Below, one piece after another: positions 51,691-61,076 of a stretch of DNA of 64,000 bases. The stretch is from Cognatazoarcus sp050303815 (GTDB lineage Bacteria; Pseudomonadota; Gammaproteobacteria; Burkholderiales; Rhodocyclaceae), in the NCBI GenBank assembly GCA_050303815.1, contig JBNLCM010000004.1:37007-101006 (forward strand). The letters are read 5' to 3'. Below the pieces are notes generated by a model that saw only the letters and a list, made by a program, of their open reading frames with translations, did not search any database and had not been told where the DNA came from. Positions within the stretch are counted from its first letter, which is position 1; the number at the start of each line of letters is the position of its first letter. The position numbers and the translations under genes are program-made.

Positions 51691-54510
51691 ATGGACTCGA
51701 TCCGCATCCGCGGTGCCCGCACCCACAATCTCAAGAATATCCAGCTCGACATTCCCCGCGACCGGCTGACGGTCATCACGGGCCTGTCCGGCTCGGGCAA
51801 GTCGTCGCTCGCCTTCGATACGCTCTACGCCGAGGGTCAACGACGCTATGTCGAGTCGCTCTCCGCGTATGCGCGGCAATTTCTCCAATTGATGGAGAAG
51901 CCCGATGTGGACCTCATCGAGGGACTTTCGCCGGCGATCTCCATCGAGCAGAAGGCCACCAGCCACAATCCCCGCTCGACGGTCGGCACGGTCACGGAGA
52001 TCCACGACTACCTGCGACTGCTCTTTGCGCGCGCGGGCACGCCCCACTGTCCGGAGCACCCCGACCACCCACTCGAAGCCCAGAGCGTGTCGCAGATGGT
52101 CGACGCCGCGCTGGCGCTACCTGAAGGCACCCGCTTGATGATCCTGGCGCCCGTCATCGCCAATCGCAAGGGGGAGCACAACGAGCTGGTGGGCGAACTG
52201 CGGGCACAGGGCTTCGTGCGCCTTCGCGTAGATGGAGACATCTGCGAGATCGACGCCCTGCCCCGTCTGGACAAGCAGACCCGCCATTCGATCGATGTGG
52301 TCGTCGATCGTCTGAAGGTGCGGCCCGATGCACGCCAGCGCCTCGCGGAAAGCTTCGAGACCGCGCTTGCCCACGCCGAAGGGCGTGCCGTCGCGCTGGA
52401 CATGGACAGGGGCAACAGCCAGGTCTTCTCCGCCCGCTTCGCCTGTCCGGTCTGCAACTTCGCCCTCGGCGAACTCGAACCCCGGCTGTTTTCGTTCAAC
52501 AACCCCGCCGGCGCCTGTCCCCAGTGCGATGGACTCGGCATCGTGGACTTCTTCGATCCGGAGCGGGTCGTCGCACACCCAGAGCTGTCCCTGGCTGGCG
52601 GCGCAATCCGGGGCTGGGACCGTCGCAACCAGTTCTATTTCCAGATGCTGGCCTGTCTGGCCCAGCACTATGAGTTCGACATCGACACCCCATTCGGCGA
52701 GTTGCCCGATGCCGTCCGCGAGGTCGTTCTGTTCGGATCGGGCAAGACGCGCATCGCGTTTCGCTACCTCGCAGACAGCGGTCGGCTGACGCTCAAGGAG
52801 CACAGCTTCGAAGGCATCATCCCGAACCTCGAACGGCGCTACCGCGAGACCGATTCGATCGTCGTACGCGAAGAGCTGGCCAAGTTCCGTGCAAGCCATG
52901 CGTGCCCCCAGTGCGGCGGCTCGCGGCTGCGCAAGGAGGCACGGCATGTCCTGGTGGGCACGCACAGCCTGGCCGAGGTCAGCCAGCTCCCGCTGGGGAC
53001 CTGCCGCGATTACTTCGGCGCCCTGCAGCTCAGCGGGCACCGCGAGCAGGTGGCGGCGAAAATCGTCTCGGAGATCACCGCGCGCCTTCAGTTCCTGATC
53101 AACGTCGGTCTCGACTACCTGACACTCGACCGCTCGGCCGATACCCTTTCGGGCGGGGAGGCCCAGCGCATCCGCCTGGCCAGCCAGATCGGGTCCGGCC
53201 TCACGGGCGTCATGTATGTACTCGACGAACCCTCCATCGGCCTCCATCAGCGCGACAATGACCGACTGCTGTCGACGCTCAAGCGACTGCGTGACATGGG
53301 CAACACGGTGATCGTCGTGGAGCACGACGAAGACGCCATTCGGGCCGCCGACCACGTGGTGGACATGGGCCTTGGCGCCGGCGAACACGGCGGTGAGATC
53401 ATCGCCGAGGGCCCCCCCGCCGCGATCGCCGCATCCGAGGCCTCACTGACGGGCGCCTACCTGGCCGGCCGTCGTCGAATCGCGCTTCCCGCCGAGCGTC
53501 ACACACCAGACGCAGAGCGTTCGCTCCAGATCATGGGCGCCCGGGGCAACAATCTGAAGGGCATCGACGTGGCGGTGCCGGTTGGCCTTTTCACCTGCGT
53601 CACCGGGGTCTCAGGTTCCGGCAAGTCCACACTGATCAACGACACGCTCTACGCGCTGGCCGCGCGCCATCTGTACGGCTCGAACCTGGACCCCGCACCC
53701 CACGATGAAGTCCGCGGACTCGAGCACTTCGACAAGGTGATCAGCGTCGATCAGAGCCCGATCGGGCGCACGCCACGCTCCAATCCCGCCACGTACACGG
53801 GCCTGCTGACGCCTATTCGCGACCTCTTCGCCGGCGTGCCCGAAGCCAAGGCGCGGGGCTACGGGCCGGGCCGCTTCAGCTTCAACGTCAAGGGCGGGCG
53901 CTGTGAGGCCTGCCAGGGCGACGGCCTGATCAAGGTCGAGATGCACTTTCTGCCCGACATGTACGTGCCGTGCGATGTTTGCCACGGCAAGCGCTACAAC
54001 CGCGAGACGCTGGAGATCCGCTACAAGGGACGCAACATCTTCGAGATTCTCGACATGACGGTCGAGCAGGCCCTTGGCTTCTTCGAGCCGGTCCCGCCGG
54101 TCGCACGCAAGCTCCAGACGCTGACTGACGTGGGGCTGGGCTACATCCGCCTCGGGCAGAGCGCCACGACCCTGTCCGGCGGCGAAGCCCAGCGGGTCAA
54201 GCTTGCCCTCGAATTGTCAAAGCGGGACACGGGCCGAACGCTCTACATCCTGGACGAACCCACGACGGGGCTGCATTTCCGCGACATCGAAATGCTGCTT
54301 GAGGTGCTGCACCGACTGCGCGACCACGGCAACTCCGTCGTGGTCATTGAGCACAATCTCGACGTCATCAAGACGGCGGACTGGATCATCGACCTCGGCC
54401 CCGAGGGCGGCGGAAAGGGAGGCACGCTCGTGGCCGCCGGCCCACCCGAAGCCGTTGCCGCCAATCCGGCATCACACACCGGACGCTATCTCGCGCCGCT
54501 GTTGCGCTAG
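51691..54510 (+). CDS. uvrA: excinuclease ABC subunit A
   Basis: A 939-residue UvrA, normal length. It has two ABC modules: Walker A GLSGSGKSS at 31-39 and GVSGSGKST in the second half; signatures LSGGEAQRI and LSGGEAQRV; and Walker B regions ending VLDEPSIGLHQ and ILDEPTTGLHF. Zinc-finger cysteines are present in FACPVCNF ... GACPQCDG, in SHACPQCGG and in GGRCEACQG ... VPCDVCHG. It recognises damaged DNA with UvrB in nucleotide excision repair. ATG 51691 is the family start; the frame extends to 51607 without homology. Confidence 0.98.
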   Translation: MDSIRIRGARTHNLKNIQLDIPRDRLTVITGLSGSGKSSLAFDTLYAEGQRRYVESLSAYARQFLQLMEKPDVDLIEGLSPAISIEQKATSHNPRSTVGTVTEIHDYLRLLFARAGTPHCPEHPDHPLEAQSVSQMVDAALALPEGTRLMILAPVIANRKGEHNELVGELRAQGFVRLRVDGDICEIDALPRLDKQTRHSIDVVVDRLKVRPDARQRLAESFETALAHAEGRAVALDMDRGNSQVFSARFACPVCNFALGELEPRLFSFNNPAGACPQCDGLGIVDFFDPERVVAHPELSLAGGAIRGWDRRNQFYFQMLACLAQHYEFDIDTPFGELPDAVREVVLFGSGKTRIAFRYLADSGRLTLKEHSFEGIIPNLERRYRETDSIVVREELAKFRASHACPQCGGSRLRKEARHVLVGTHSLAEVSQLPLGTCRDYFGALQLSGHREQVAAKIVSEITARLQFLINVGLDYLTLDRSADTLSGGEAQRIRLASQIGSGLTGVMYVLDEPSIGLHQRDNDRLLSTLKRLRDMGNTVIVVEHDEDAIRAADHVVDMGLGAGEHGGEIIAEGPPAAIAASEASLTGAYLAGRRRIALPAERHTPDAERSLQIMGARGNNLKGIDVAVPVGLFTCVTGVSGSGKSTLINDTLYALAARHLYGSNLDPAPHDEVRGLEHFDKVISVDQSPIGRTPRSNPATYTGLLTPIRDLFAGVPEAKARGYGPGRFSFNVKGGRCEACQGDGLIKVEMHFLPDMYVPCDVCHGKRYNRETLEIRYKGRNIFEILDMTVEQALGFFEPVPPVARKLQTLTDVGLGYIRLGQSATTLSGGEAQRVKLALELSKRDTGRTLYILDEPTTGLHFRDIEMLLEVLHRLRDHGNSVVVIEHNLDVIKTADWIIDLGPEGGGKGGTLVAAGPPEAVAANPASHTGRYLAPLLR

Positions 54511-54600
54511 GCACGTGGGTCAGGACGATGGGATTGCGGCGCGAGTGACGCAGAGGTGATAGGCTTGCGTCACCTTTCGCGGGATTCGGAGGAAAATGCA

Positions 54601-54897
54601 ATGGCGACGCCGGAGGAAATCCAGGAACGCTTCCTCGAGCGCCTCGAGCGCCGGGCCAAGTTTCTGGTCACAGTCGAGCACAGTGGCATGGCCATCTACC
54701 TGCCGTCCGAGGAGCGCCAGCGTCTTCGCCTGGTGGAGAGCCTCGCGCGTGCAATTGCCCGACCGAACGAGCTCCCCTTGCTGAAGCCCGAAACCATCAA
54801 GCTGGCCATCGATCGTCTGACCAAACTGATCGACGGCATGCAGCACCACCTGCCCCACGACGTCCAATACCGCAACCGGATTCGCCGCGACTGGTAG
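54601..54897 (+). CDS. hypothetical protein, 98 residues
   Basis: I do not recognise a family. The protein is soluble, charged and mostly helical by appearance (MATPEEIQERFLERLERRAK; ETIKLAIDRLTKLIDGMQHH), with no cysteine, signal or membrane helix. ATG 54601 has a good GGAGG site eight to ten bases upstream, which supports it as real. It follows uvrA by 90 bases on the same strand and is convergent with the DUF2237 gene. Confidence 0.65.
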   Translation: MATPEEIQERFLERLERRAKFLVTVEHSGMAIYLPSEERQRLRLVESLARAIARPNELPLLKPETIKLAIDRLTKLIDGMQHHLPHDVQYRNRIRRDW

Positions 54898-54962
54898 TTT
54901 CGTCGATTGCCACTGCGTCGCAATGGCCGCAAAGCGCCTCGCTGGCAGGCCGGACCGACGGC

Positions 54963-55325
54963 CTAGATCGCGTAGCGCCTCAATGTCTCGAGCGAGACCA
55001 CTTGCAGGGCCGCCTCATGCGTTGAGGCCAGGGCGACGGGTGGCGCCACTCCCGCCTCCAGTGCCTCCAGCCATCGCGCCGCGCATAGGCACCATCGGTC
55101 ACCGGGCTTCAGGCCGCGAAAGCGCATCTCGGGTCTCGGTGTGACCAGATCATTGCCACGCGCCAGCGAGTAGGCCAGGAAGTCCGCCGTAACCCGCGCG
55201 CAGACAACATGGAGGCCGGGATCGGTCGGGCCCGATACGCAGCAGCCGTCCCGCTGAAACCCCGTCAGCGGGGCATAGCTGCAGGCCAGTAGCTCGCCGC
55301 CGAGCACGTTCTTCGCGTTACTCAT
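54963..55325 (-). CDS. DUF2237 family protein
   Basis: A 120-residue protein of the DUF2237 family, recognised by NVLGGELLACSYAPLTGFQRDGCC near the N-terminus (quoted in parts: NVLGGELLAC, LTGFQRDGCC), then CARVTADFLAYSLARGNDLVTP and GLKPGDRWCLCAARW. The cysteines are conserved in the family; the function is unknown. ATG 55325 follows AGGAGGGGG. It lies 34 bases downstream of the CPA2 antiporter gene on the same strand, so the two may be one operon. Confidence 0.88.
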   Translation of the reverse strand: MSNAKNVLGGELLACSYAPLTGFQRDGCCVSGPTDPGLHVVCARVTADFLAYSLARGNDLVTPRPEMRFRGLKPGDRWCLCAARWLEALEAGVAPPVALASTHEAALQVVSLETLRRYAI

Positions 55326-55359
55326 GCCCCCTCCTGTTCCTCGCCAACCACCATCGCGA

Positions 55360-56568
55360 TCAGTGTTCGACCTGAGCCGCTTCTGCCACCTCGCCTGAGC
55401 GCTTGAGGGCGTACTCGGTTGCGATCGGCCCCACCGTTTCAAGAATCGCAATGGCGGCGAAGACAATCGCGCTGAAAGTCCCGATAAAGACAGGATAGGC
55501 CTCGGTCAGCATCTGGGTCAGCCCAATTGCCATGCCGGCCATCGGCATGAGATTGAGACCGATCAGGCTCGCGTCGTGCGCATCGAATCCGGCGCCTCGC
55601 AGCGCAAGCAGGCCGAGGAATTTCCCGCTGAAGCGGGCAGCCACGAAAGCAAGCGCAGGAATCCCCGCAACCAGCACGTCCTCCAGGTGCATCCGGGCAC
55701 CAGCGACGACGAACAGAATCACGAAAAACAGCTCCGCGCCCATACCGAAGTCGACCGGCAGAAGGTCGTCGTCCGAATCCATGTTGTGAACGAGTATCCC
55801 CAGCGCCAAGAGCGAGAGCAGCGGCGAGCCGCCGAGCATCTTGGCCAGACCGACGGCGCCGATGATCGTCCCGAGCAGCATGGCGAACTGGGTTCGTTCG
55901 TCCTTCGGCAACCACCTCGCCAGACGGATAAGGGCCCACGCCAGCAATAGCGCAATCAGGAGCGAGAGCATCAGGACATAAAGGGGGCCCAGCAGCGTCG
56001 GGCCCCATGTGGCGTTGTGGGCCCGATGGACGAAGGGGAGAAGTGCGAGAAATGCGAGGAAGGAGATCGCATTGTTGAGCGCCACAAGGACCAGGGTCCG
56101 TTCCGTGATGGGTCCCCGGGCACCCAGTTCCTTGACCACCAGAAGGACCACGGCGGGCGACGACGAAATACCAATCGCAGCGGCGAGTCCGGCATGCACC
56201 GTGGGGAAGCCGAGGTAGGCGAGTACCCCGAAAACGGCGCCGAACGACAATAGCGCCTCGAGGCCCGAGGCCAGTGCCAGCGAACGCTCGCGCCACACGA
56301 GTTCCACGTCGAGCAAGCGGCCCATCTGAAAAAGGATCAAACCGAGGGCCACGTCGACGAAGACCTGCGCCCCCTCGAGCATTCCCGGTGAAATAACGCC
56401 GCTCACCCCAGGGCCCAACATCACGCCCATGAAAATGAAGCCCGTAATCCGCGGCAAAAACCCTGTGCGCTGGGCTATTCGCCCACCCAACAGCCCGCCA
56501 AGGATCAGCAAGCCGAAGAGCACGAAGCCGTTGGCCGTTGGCGGCCACTGGGGAAGGATTGCGTACAC
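55360..56568 (-). CDS. CPA2 family cation:proton antiporter
   Basis: A 402-residue membrane protein with about 12-13 helices of the KefB/CPA2 (Na_H_exchanger) family. The N-terminal LGGLLGGRIAQRTGFLPRIT and the discontinuous helix region AIGISSSPAVVLLVVKELG are family features. It lacks the C-terminal TrkA-N (RCK) domain of KefB/KefC, so it is the short, probably unregulated form. It starts with GTG at 56568. K+ or Na+ specificity is unknown. It is downstream of galE on the same strand (36-base gap). Confidence 0.88.
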   Translation of the reverse strand: MYAILPQWPPTANGFVLFGLLILGGLLGGRIAQRTGFLPRITGFIFMGVMLGPGVSGVISPGMLEGAQVFVDVALGLILFQMGRLLDVELVWRERSLALASGLEALLSFGAVFGVLAYLGFPTVHAGLAAAIGISSSPAVVLLVVKELGARGPITERTLVLVALNNAISFLAFLALLPFVHRAHNATWGPTLLGPLYVLMLSLLIALLLAWALIRLARWLPKDERTQFAMLLGTIIGAVGLAKMLGGSPLLSLLALGILVHNMDSDDDLLPVDFGMGAELFFVILFVVAGARMHLEDVLVAGIPALAFVAARFSGKFLGLLALRGAGFDAHDASLIGLNLMPMAGMAIGLTQMLTEAYPVFIGTFSAIVFAAIAILETVGPIATEYALKRSGEVAEAAQVEH

Positions 56569-56604
56569 GGAAGAGGCTGCTCGCGCTCGTTTGTCAGGTG
56601 CCGA

Positions 56605-57630
56605 TCACGCGTCCGGATAGCCATCCGGGTTAGCCGATTGCCAGCGCCAGGCGTCGGCGCACATGGCCTCAATTCCCCGCGTCGCCCGCCACCCCAGTGC
56701 CTCATTGGCTGCCGACGGGTCTGCCCAGCAGGCCGCGACGTCGCCCGGCCGTCGCGCGACGATCCGGTACGGCACCTTCCGTCCGGAAGCGGCCTCGAAC
56801 GCCCTGACAACCTCGATCACGCTGTAACCGCGTCCGGTGCCCAGGTTGAGGGTAAGCACGCCCTCGTGCCCATCCAGCATTTGCTCCAGGGTCCTGACAT
56901 GCCCCTCGGCCAGATCTACCACGTGAATGTAGTCTCGCACCCCCGTGCCGTCCGGCGTCGGGTAGTCGTTGCCAAAGATCTGCAGCGAATCGCGCCGCCC
57001 GACCGCCACTTGGCTGATGAACGGCATCAAGTTGCTGGGAAGGCCGTTCGGGTCCTCGCCGATCTGGCCGGACTCGTGCGCCCCGACCGGGTTGAAGTAG
57101 CGCAGCAAGGCAATCGACCAGCCGGGCGCACTCGCTGCCAGATCCCGCAGTACGTACTCCATCATCCACTTCGTACGACCGTAGGGGTTGGTCGGCCCGG
57201 TGGGGAAATCCTCTCGGATCGGTGCGCTCGCCGGATCCCCATAGACGGTCGCGGAGCTGCTGAATACGAGGCGAGACACCCCCGCCTCCGTCATCGCCTG
57301 GGTCAGCGCGACAGTGCCGGCCACATTGTTCTCATAGTAGGTGAGGGGCATGGCTACGGACTCCCCCACAGCCTTGAGCGCGGCAAAATGAATCACCGCG
57401 GCAACGCCATGCGCGCGCATCGCCGTTGCCATCGCATCGCGGTCTCGCACGTCAGCCCGAAGGCGCGCCAGCAGAGGCCTGCGCGCGAGGGCCTCAACCC
57501 GATCAAGCGCAGCAGGCTTGCTGTTGCAGTAGTTATCGACCACCACAACGTCATAGCCACTGTTCAGCAGTGACAAACACGTGTGGGAGCCGATATACCC
57601 GGCCCCCCCCGTAACGAGAACGACAGCCAT
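56605..57630 (-). CDS. galE: UDP-glucose 4-epimerase
   Basis: A 341-residue short-chain-dehydrogenase-type epimerase. The NAD loop is TGGAGYIGSH (7-16), the catalytic set is Ser124-126 in VFSSSATVYG and Tyr150/Lys154 in NPYGRTKWMME, and the C-terminal LNLGTGRGYSVIEVV is typical of GalE. It interconverts UDP-glucose and UDP-galactose for surface polysaccharide. ATG 57630 gives the standard N-terminus MAVVLVTGGAGYIG; the frame reaches 57678 without support. No other sugar genes adjoin. Confidence 0.96.
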   Translation of the reverse strand: MAVVLVTGGAGYIGSHTCLSLLNSGYDVVVVDNYCNSKPAALDRVEALARRPLLARLRADVRDRDAMATAMRAHGVAAVIHFAALKAVGESVAMPLTYYENNVAGTVALTQAMTEAGVSRLVFSSSATVYGDPASAPIREDFPTGPTNPYGRTKWMMEYVLRDLAASAPGWSIALLRYFNPVGAHESGQIGEDPNGLPSNLMPFISQVAVGRRDSLQIFGNDYPTPDGTGVRDYIHVVDLAEGHVRTLEQMLDGHEGVLTLNLGTGRGYSVIEVVRAFEAASGRKVPYRIVARRPGDVAACWADPSAANEALGWRATRGIEAMCADAWRWQSANPDGYPDA

Positions 57631-57754
57631 GAGTCTCAATCCTGGGGACGCTCGCGGTCGAGCCAAGCCCGTTGCCAATGACCCGCCAGATTATGGACGA
57701 CTCAGTCGAATCACGCCCAATCGCAAATGAAACGGTCTCTACAGAACTCGGGAC

Positions 57755-57782
57755 AAAAAAAAACCGGGCGCAAGCGCCCGGC
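57755..57782 (-). terminator. Rho-independent terminator of the alpha/spc ribosomal operon
   Basis: On the minus strand GCCGGGCGC-TT-GCGCCCGG is followed by nine T. It begins 19 bases after the rplQ stop and separates the ribosomal genes from galE. The remaining spacer 57631-57754 shows nothing further. Confidence 0.95.
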
Positions 57783-57800
57783 TCTTCCTATGGCCATGCC

Positions 57801-58199
57801 TTATTCGGCAACCGCCTCGATGGCATCAACCACGTCACCTTCGGGCCGATCCAGCAATTCAACCAGCGCCATCGGCGCATTGTCGCCGTCACGGAATCCG
57901 AACTTGAGGATCCGGAGATAGCCGCCGTTGCGGGTCGCATAGCGCGGTCCGAGCTCATCGAAGAGCTTGACCACCATTTCACGATCGCGCAAGCGGTTAA
58001 AAGCCAGGCGACGGTTCGACAGGCTCGGTTTCTTGCCGAGCGTAATCATCGGCTCGACCACCCGACGCAGTTCCTTCGCCTTGGGCAGGGTCGTCTTGAT
58101 GACCTCGTGGCGCAGCAGCGAGTTGGTCATGTTGCGGAACATCGCCTGGCGATGTGAGCTGGTGCGGTTCAGCTTGCGAAGACCATGACGGTGACGCAT
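57801..58199 (-). CDS. rplQ: 50S ribosomal protein L17
   Basis: A 132-residue L17 with the family start MRHRHGLRKLNRTSSHRQAM and FRNMTNSLLRHE. It is the last gene of the alpha operon, after rpoA, and is followed by the strong terminator. The C-terminal extension after residue 115 is short, as in proteobacteria. Confidence 0.98.
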   Translation of the reverse strand: MRHRHGLRKLNRTSSHRQAMFRNMTNSLLRHEVIKTTLPKAKELRRVVEPMITLGKKPSLSNRRLAFNRLRDREMVVKLFDELGPRYATRNGGYLRILKFGFRDGDNAPMALVELLDRPEGDVVDAIEAVAE

Positions 58200-58228
58200 G
58201 TTCGTTCCTCTATCTCTCTATGCGCCTG

Positions 58229-59209
58229 TCAGCCGAGCTTCTCGAGCCCGGCAGGCGGCCAGTTTTCAAGTTTCATTCCGAGCGTGAGGCCGCGCGAAGC
58301 GAGTACTTCTTTGATCTCGTTCAGCGACTTGCGACCCAGGTTAGGTGTCTTCAGCAGCTCGGTCTCGGTGCGCTGGATCAGATCACCGATGTAGTAGATG
58401 TTTTCCGCCTTGAGGCAATTCGCCGAACGGACGGTCAGCTCGAGATCATCGACCGGCCGCAGCAGCACGGGGTCGATCACCGGGGCCTTGGGCTGCTCAA
58501 CCGCCGCGGGCGTGCCCTCAAGATCGGCGAACACCGAGAGCTGGTCCATCATTACGCGTGCCGCGTAGCGGATGGCTTCCTCGGGATCGACGGCACCGTT
58601 CGTCTCGATATCGATCACCAGACGGTCGAGATCGGTACGCTGCTCAACCCGCGCACTCTCGACCTGATAGCTCACACGGCGCACCGGGCTGAACGACGCG
58701 TCGAGCACGACGCGGCCGATGACCTTCGAGTCACCAACCGGAAGACGGACGTTACCAGGCACATAGCCCCGGCCTTCCTCGACCTTGATCTGCATGTCGA
58801 GTTTGCCGCCAGGTGCCAAGTGGGCGATGACGTGCTCCGGATTGATGATCTCGACATCGTGAGAGGTCTCGATATCACCGGCCGTCACCACCCCTTCGCC
58901 TTCCTTGAACAGGCGCAGCGTCGCATCACTGCGGCTGTGTAGCTTGAGCACGACGCCTTTCAGGTTCAGCAACAGGTCGACGATGTCCTCCCGGACGCCG
59001 TCGAGCGTGCTGTACTCGTGCAGCACGCCCTCGATCATGACCTCGGTCGGGGCATAACCCGGCAGCGAGGACAGCAGGATGCGCCTCAGGGCGTTGCCGA
59101 GCGTGTGGCCGAAGCCGCGTTCGAACGGCTCCATGGTCACGCGGGCGTGCACCGGGGAGACGTTCTGTACATCAATGATACGAGGCTTCAGCAGCGCATT
59201 GCTTTGCAT
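58229..59209 (-). CDS. rpoA: RNA polymerase alpha subunit
   Basis: A 326-residue alpha subunit: N-terminal assembly domain (RVTMEPFERGFGHTLGNALR) and C-terminal domain that binds UP elements and activators (LELTVRSANCLKAENIYYIG, TPNLGRKSLNEIKEVL). Length is usual for betaproteobacteria (about 325-330). It lies 41 bases after rpsD and 29 bases before rplQ, as in the standard alpha operon. Confidence 0.99.
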   Translation of the reverse strand: MQSNALLKPRIIDVQNVSPVHARVTMEPFERGFGHTLGNALRRILLSSLPGYAPTEVMIEGVLHEYSTLDGVREDIVDLLLNLKGVVLKLHSRSDATLRLFKEGEGVVTAGDIETSHDVEIINPEHVIAHLAPGGKLDMQIKVEEGRGYVPGNVRLPVGDSKVIGRVVLDASFSPVRRVSYQVESARVEQRTDLDRLVIDIETNGAVDPEEAIRYAARVMMDQLSVFADLEGTPAAVEQPKAPVIDPVLLRPVDDLELTVRSANCLKAENIYYIGDLIQRTETELLKTPNLGRKSLNEIKEVLASRGLTLGMKLENWPPAGLEKLG

Positions 59210-59250
59210 CGATATTCCCTTGGATCCGTAATCGTTTCAGATCTCGCCGC

Positions 59251-59880
59251 TTAGCGAGAATACAGTTCGACGACCAGACCTTCGTTGATCGTGGGCGGCA
59301 GTTCGGCGCGCTGCGGATAGGCCTTGAAGACACCCTTGCCGGCCTTCGCATCGACCTCGATCCACTCCGGGAAGCCACGCGACTCGGCCGCTTCAATCGA
59401 GGCCTTGATGCGCAACTGGGCGCGGGCACCCTCGGTCAACTCAACCGTGTCACCCGGCTTCACCGTGAAGGACGGGATATTCACACGCTTGCCGTTCACC
59501 AGCACGCCATTGTGACGGACAACCTGCCGCGCCTCGGCACGGCTAACGCCGAAGCCCATGCGGTAAGCGACCGCGTCGAGACGACCTTCCAGCAGCTGGA
59601 GCAGGTTCTCACCGGTTTGACCCTTGCGGCGGTCTGCCTCGGCGTAGATCTTCCGGAACTGGCGCTCAAGAACACCATACAGCCGGCGGATCTTCTGCTT
59701 CTCACGTAGCTGCACGCCATAACCGGACATGCGCTGACCCGAACGCTGACCGTGCTGACCGGGCGCGTAGGAACGGCGCTCGATCGAGCACTTGTCGGTG
59801 AAGCACTTCTCGCCTTTCAGGAAGAGCTTCTCGCCCTCCCGGCGGCACTGGCGGCACTTGGGATCTAGATTACGAGCCAC
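59251..59880 (-). CDS. rpsD: 30S ribosomal protein S4
   Basis: A 209-residue S4. It starts with GTG 59880, seven bases after AAGGAG. The N-terminus keeps the zinc-type cysteines C9, C12, C26 and C31 (the C+ form). The S4 RNA-binding domain is seen in GRLDAVAYRMGFGVSRAEAR. In E. coli S4 represses the alpha operon by binding a pseudoknot before rpsM; I cannot test for that structure here. Confidence 0.98.
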   Translation of the reverse strand: MARNLDPKCRQCRREGEKLFLKGEKCFTDKCSIERRSYAPGQHGQRSGQRMSGYGVQLREKQKIRRLYGVLERQFRKIYAEADRRKGQTGENLLQLLEGRLDAVAYRMGFGVSRAEARQVVRHNGVLVNGKRVNIPSFTVKPGDTVELTEGARAQLRIKASIEAAESRGFPEWIEVDAKAGKGVFKAYPQRAELPPTINEGLVVELYSR

Positions 59881-59891
59881 TTCTAAACTCC

Positions 59892-60281
59892 TTAGATACG
59901 GCGCTTCTTGGGCGGCCGGCAGCCGTTGTGCGGAATCGGCGTGATATCGGTGATCGACGTGATCTTCATACCAAGCGCGTTCAGCGCCCGGACGGCAGAT
60001 TCGCGTCCCGGGCCGGGGCCCTTGATCCGCACTTCGAGGTTCTTGACGCCGCATTCCTGGGCAGCCTTGCCTGCCGCGTCGGCAGCCACCTGGGCTGCGA
60101 ACGGCGTGCTCTTGCGAGAGCCCTTGAAGCCTGCACCACCCGCGGTCGCCCACGACAGGGCGTTGCCCTGCCGGTCGGTGATCGTGATGATCGTGTTGTT
60201 GAAGCTCGCATGGACGTGGGCAATACCTTCCGCCACGTTCTTCTTGACCTTCTTGCGAACCTTCGTTGCAGTCTTGACCAT
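59892..60281 (-). CDS. rpsK: 30S ribosomal protein S11
   Basis: A 129-residue S11 with the core IAHVHASFNNTIITITDRQG and the C-terminal DITPIPHNGCRPPKKRRI that contacts mRNA in the platform. It lies between rpsM and rpsD, with 12- and 11-base gaps. Confidence 0.99.
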   Translation of the reverse strand: MVKTATKVRKKVKKNVAEGIAHVHASFNNTIITITDRQGNALSWATAGGAGFKGSRKSTPFAAQVAADAAGKAAQECGVKNLEVRIKGPGPGRESAVRALNALGMKITSITDITPIPHNGCRPPKKRRI

Positions 60282-60293
60282 GTCAGATTCCTA

Positions 60294-60656
60294 TCACTTC
60301 TTGCCGGCGATCGGCTTGCGCGGACCCTTGCGAGTGCGAGCATTCGTACGAGTCCGCTGGCCGCGCATGGGCAGGCCACGACGGTGACGGAATCCCCGAT
60401 AGCAGCCCAGATCCATCAGGCGCTTGATGTTCATCGTCACTTCGCGACGAAGGTCACCTTCCACCAGGAACTGGCCCACCTGCTCGCGCAGACGCTCCAT
60501 GTCCGACTCGGTGAGATCCTTGATCTTTGCCGAGCGCTCAACGCCCGCGCCGTCGCAGATTTTCTGCGCGCGGGAACGACCGATGCCAAAAATTGCGGTC
60601 AGTGCGATTTCGGCATGCTTGTGGTTGGGAATGTTTACCCCAGCAATGCGGGCCAT
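60294..60656 (-). CDS. rpsM: 30S ribosomal protein S13
   Basis: A 120-residue S13: MARIAGVNIPNHKHAEIALT at the start, the helix-two-turn-helix FGIGRSRAQKIC, and the basic C-terminal tail RTRTNARTRKGPRKPIAGKK reaching tRNA. It is the first gene of the alpha group, 53 bases after rpmJ. Confidence 0.99.
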   Translation of the reverse strand: MARIAGVNIPNHKHAEIALTAIFGIGRSRAQKICDGAGVERSAKIKDLTESDMERLREQVGQFLVEGDLRREVTMNIKRLMDLGCYRGFRHRRGLPMRGQRTRTNARTRKGPRKPIAGKK

Positions 60657-60709
60657 TCAGTCACCCCAGAAAGCTAAACATTGAATAATAACTGATCCAG
60701 GCTTGAAGC

Positions 60710-60823
60710 TCAACCCTGGCGCTGCTTGTGGCGAGGATCGGTGCAAATGATCCGGACCACGCCCTTACGGCGGATGACTTTGCAGTTGCGGCACAGCCGC
60801 TTGACCGAAGCCTGAACTCTCAT
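60710..60823 (-). CDS. rpmJ: 50S ribosomal protein L36
   Basis: A 37-residue protein, MRVQASVKRLCRNCKVIRRK and a tail ending DPRHKQRQG. Zinc ligands C11, C14, C27 and H32 are all present (the zinc-binding form). ATG 60823, stop 60710-60712. It lies between infA and rpsM. This gene is easily missed because of its size. Confidence 0.97.
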   Translation of the reverse strand: MRVQASVKRLCRNCKVIRRKGVVRIICTDPRHKQRQG

Positions 60824-60853
60824 ATCAAAACTCCAAACAATTCACTCGAATGC

Positions 60854-61072
60854 TCACTTCGTCCTGAACACGATCCGTCCCTTGGAGAGATCGTACGGAG
60901 TCAGCTGTACCGTTACCTTGTCGCCAGGGAGAATCCGGATGTAATGCATCCGCATCTTCCCGGAGATGTAGCCCAGGATCATGTGGCCGTTCTCAAGCCG
61001 GACCCGGAACGTCGCGTTCGGGAGGTTTTCCGTGACCTCCCCCTGCATCTCGATCACATCTTCCTTCGACAT
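60854..61072 (-). CDS. infA: translation initiation factor IF-1
   Basis: A 72-residue S1-fold factor: MSKEDVIEMQGEVTENLPNA, FRVRLENGHMILGYISGKMR and PYDLSKGRIVFRTK. It binds the ribosomal A site with IF-3. Its position inside the ribosomal operon, after secY, is the betaproteobacterial arrangement. Confidence 0.98.
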   Translation of the reverse strand: MSKEDVIEMQGEVTENLPNATFRVRLENGHMILGYISGKMRMHYIRILPGDKVTVQLTPYDLSKGRIVFRTK

Positions 61073-61076
61073 GCGA

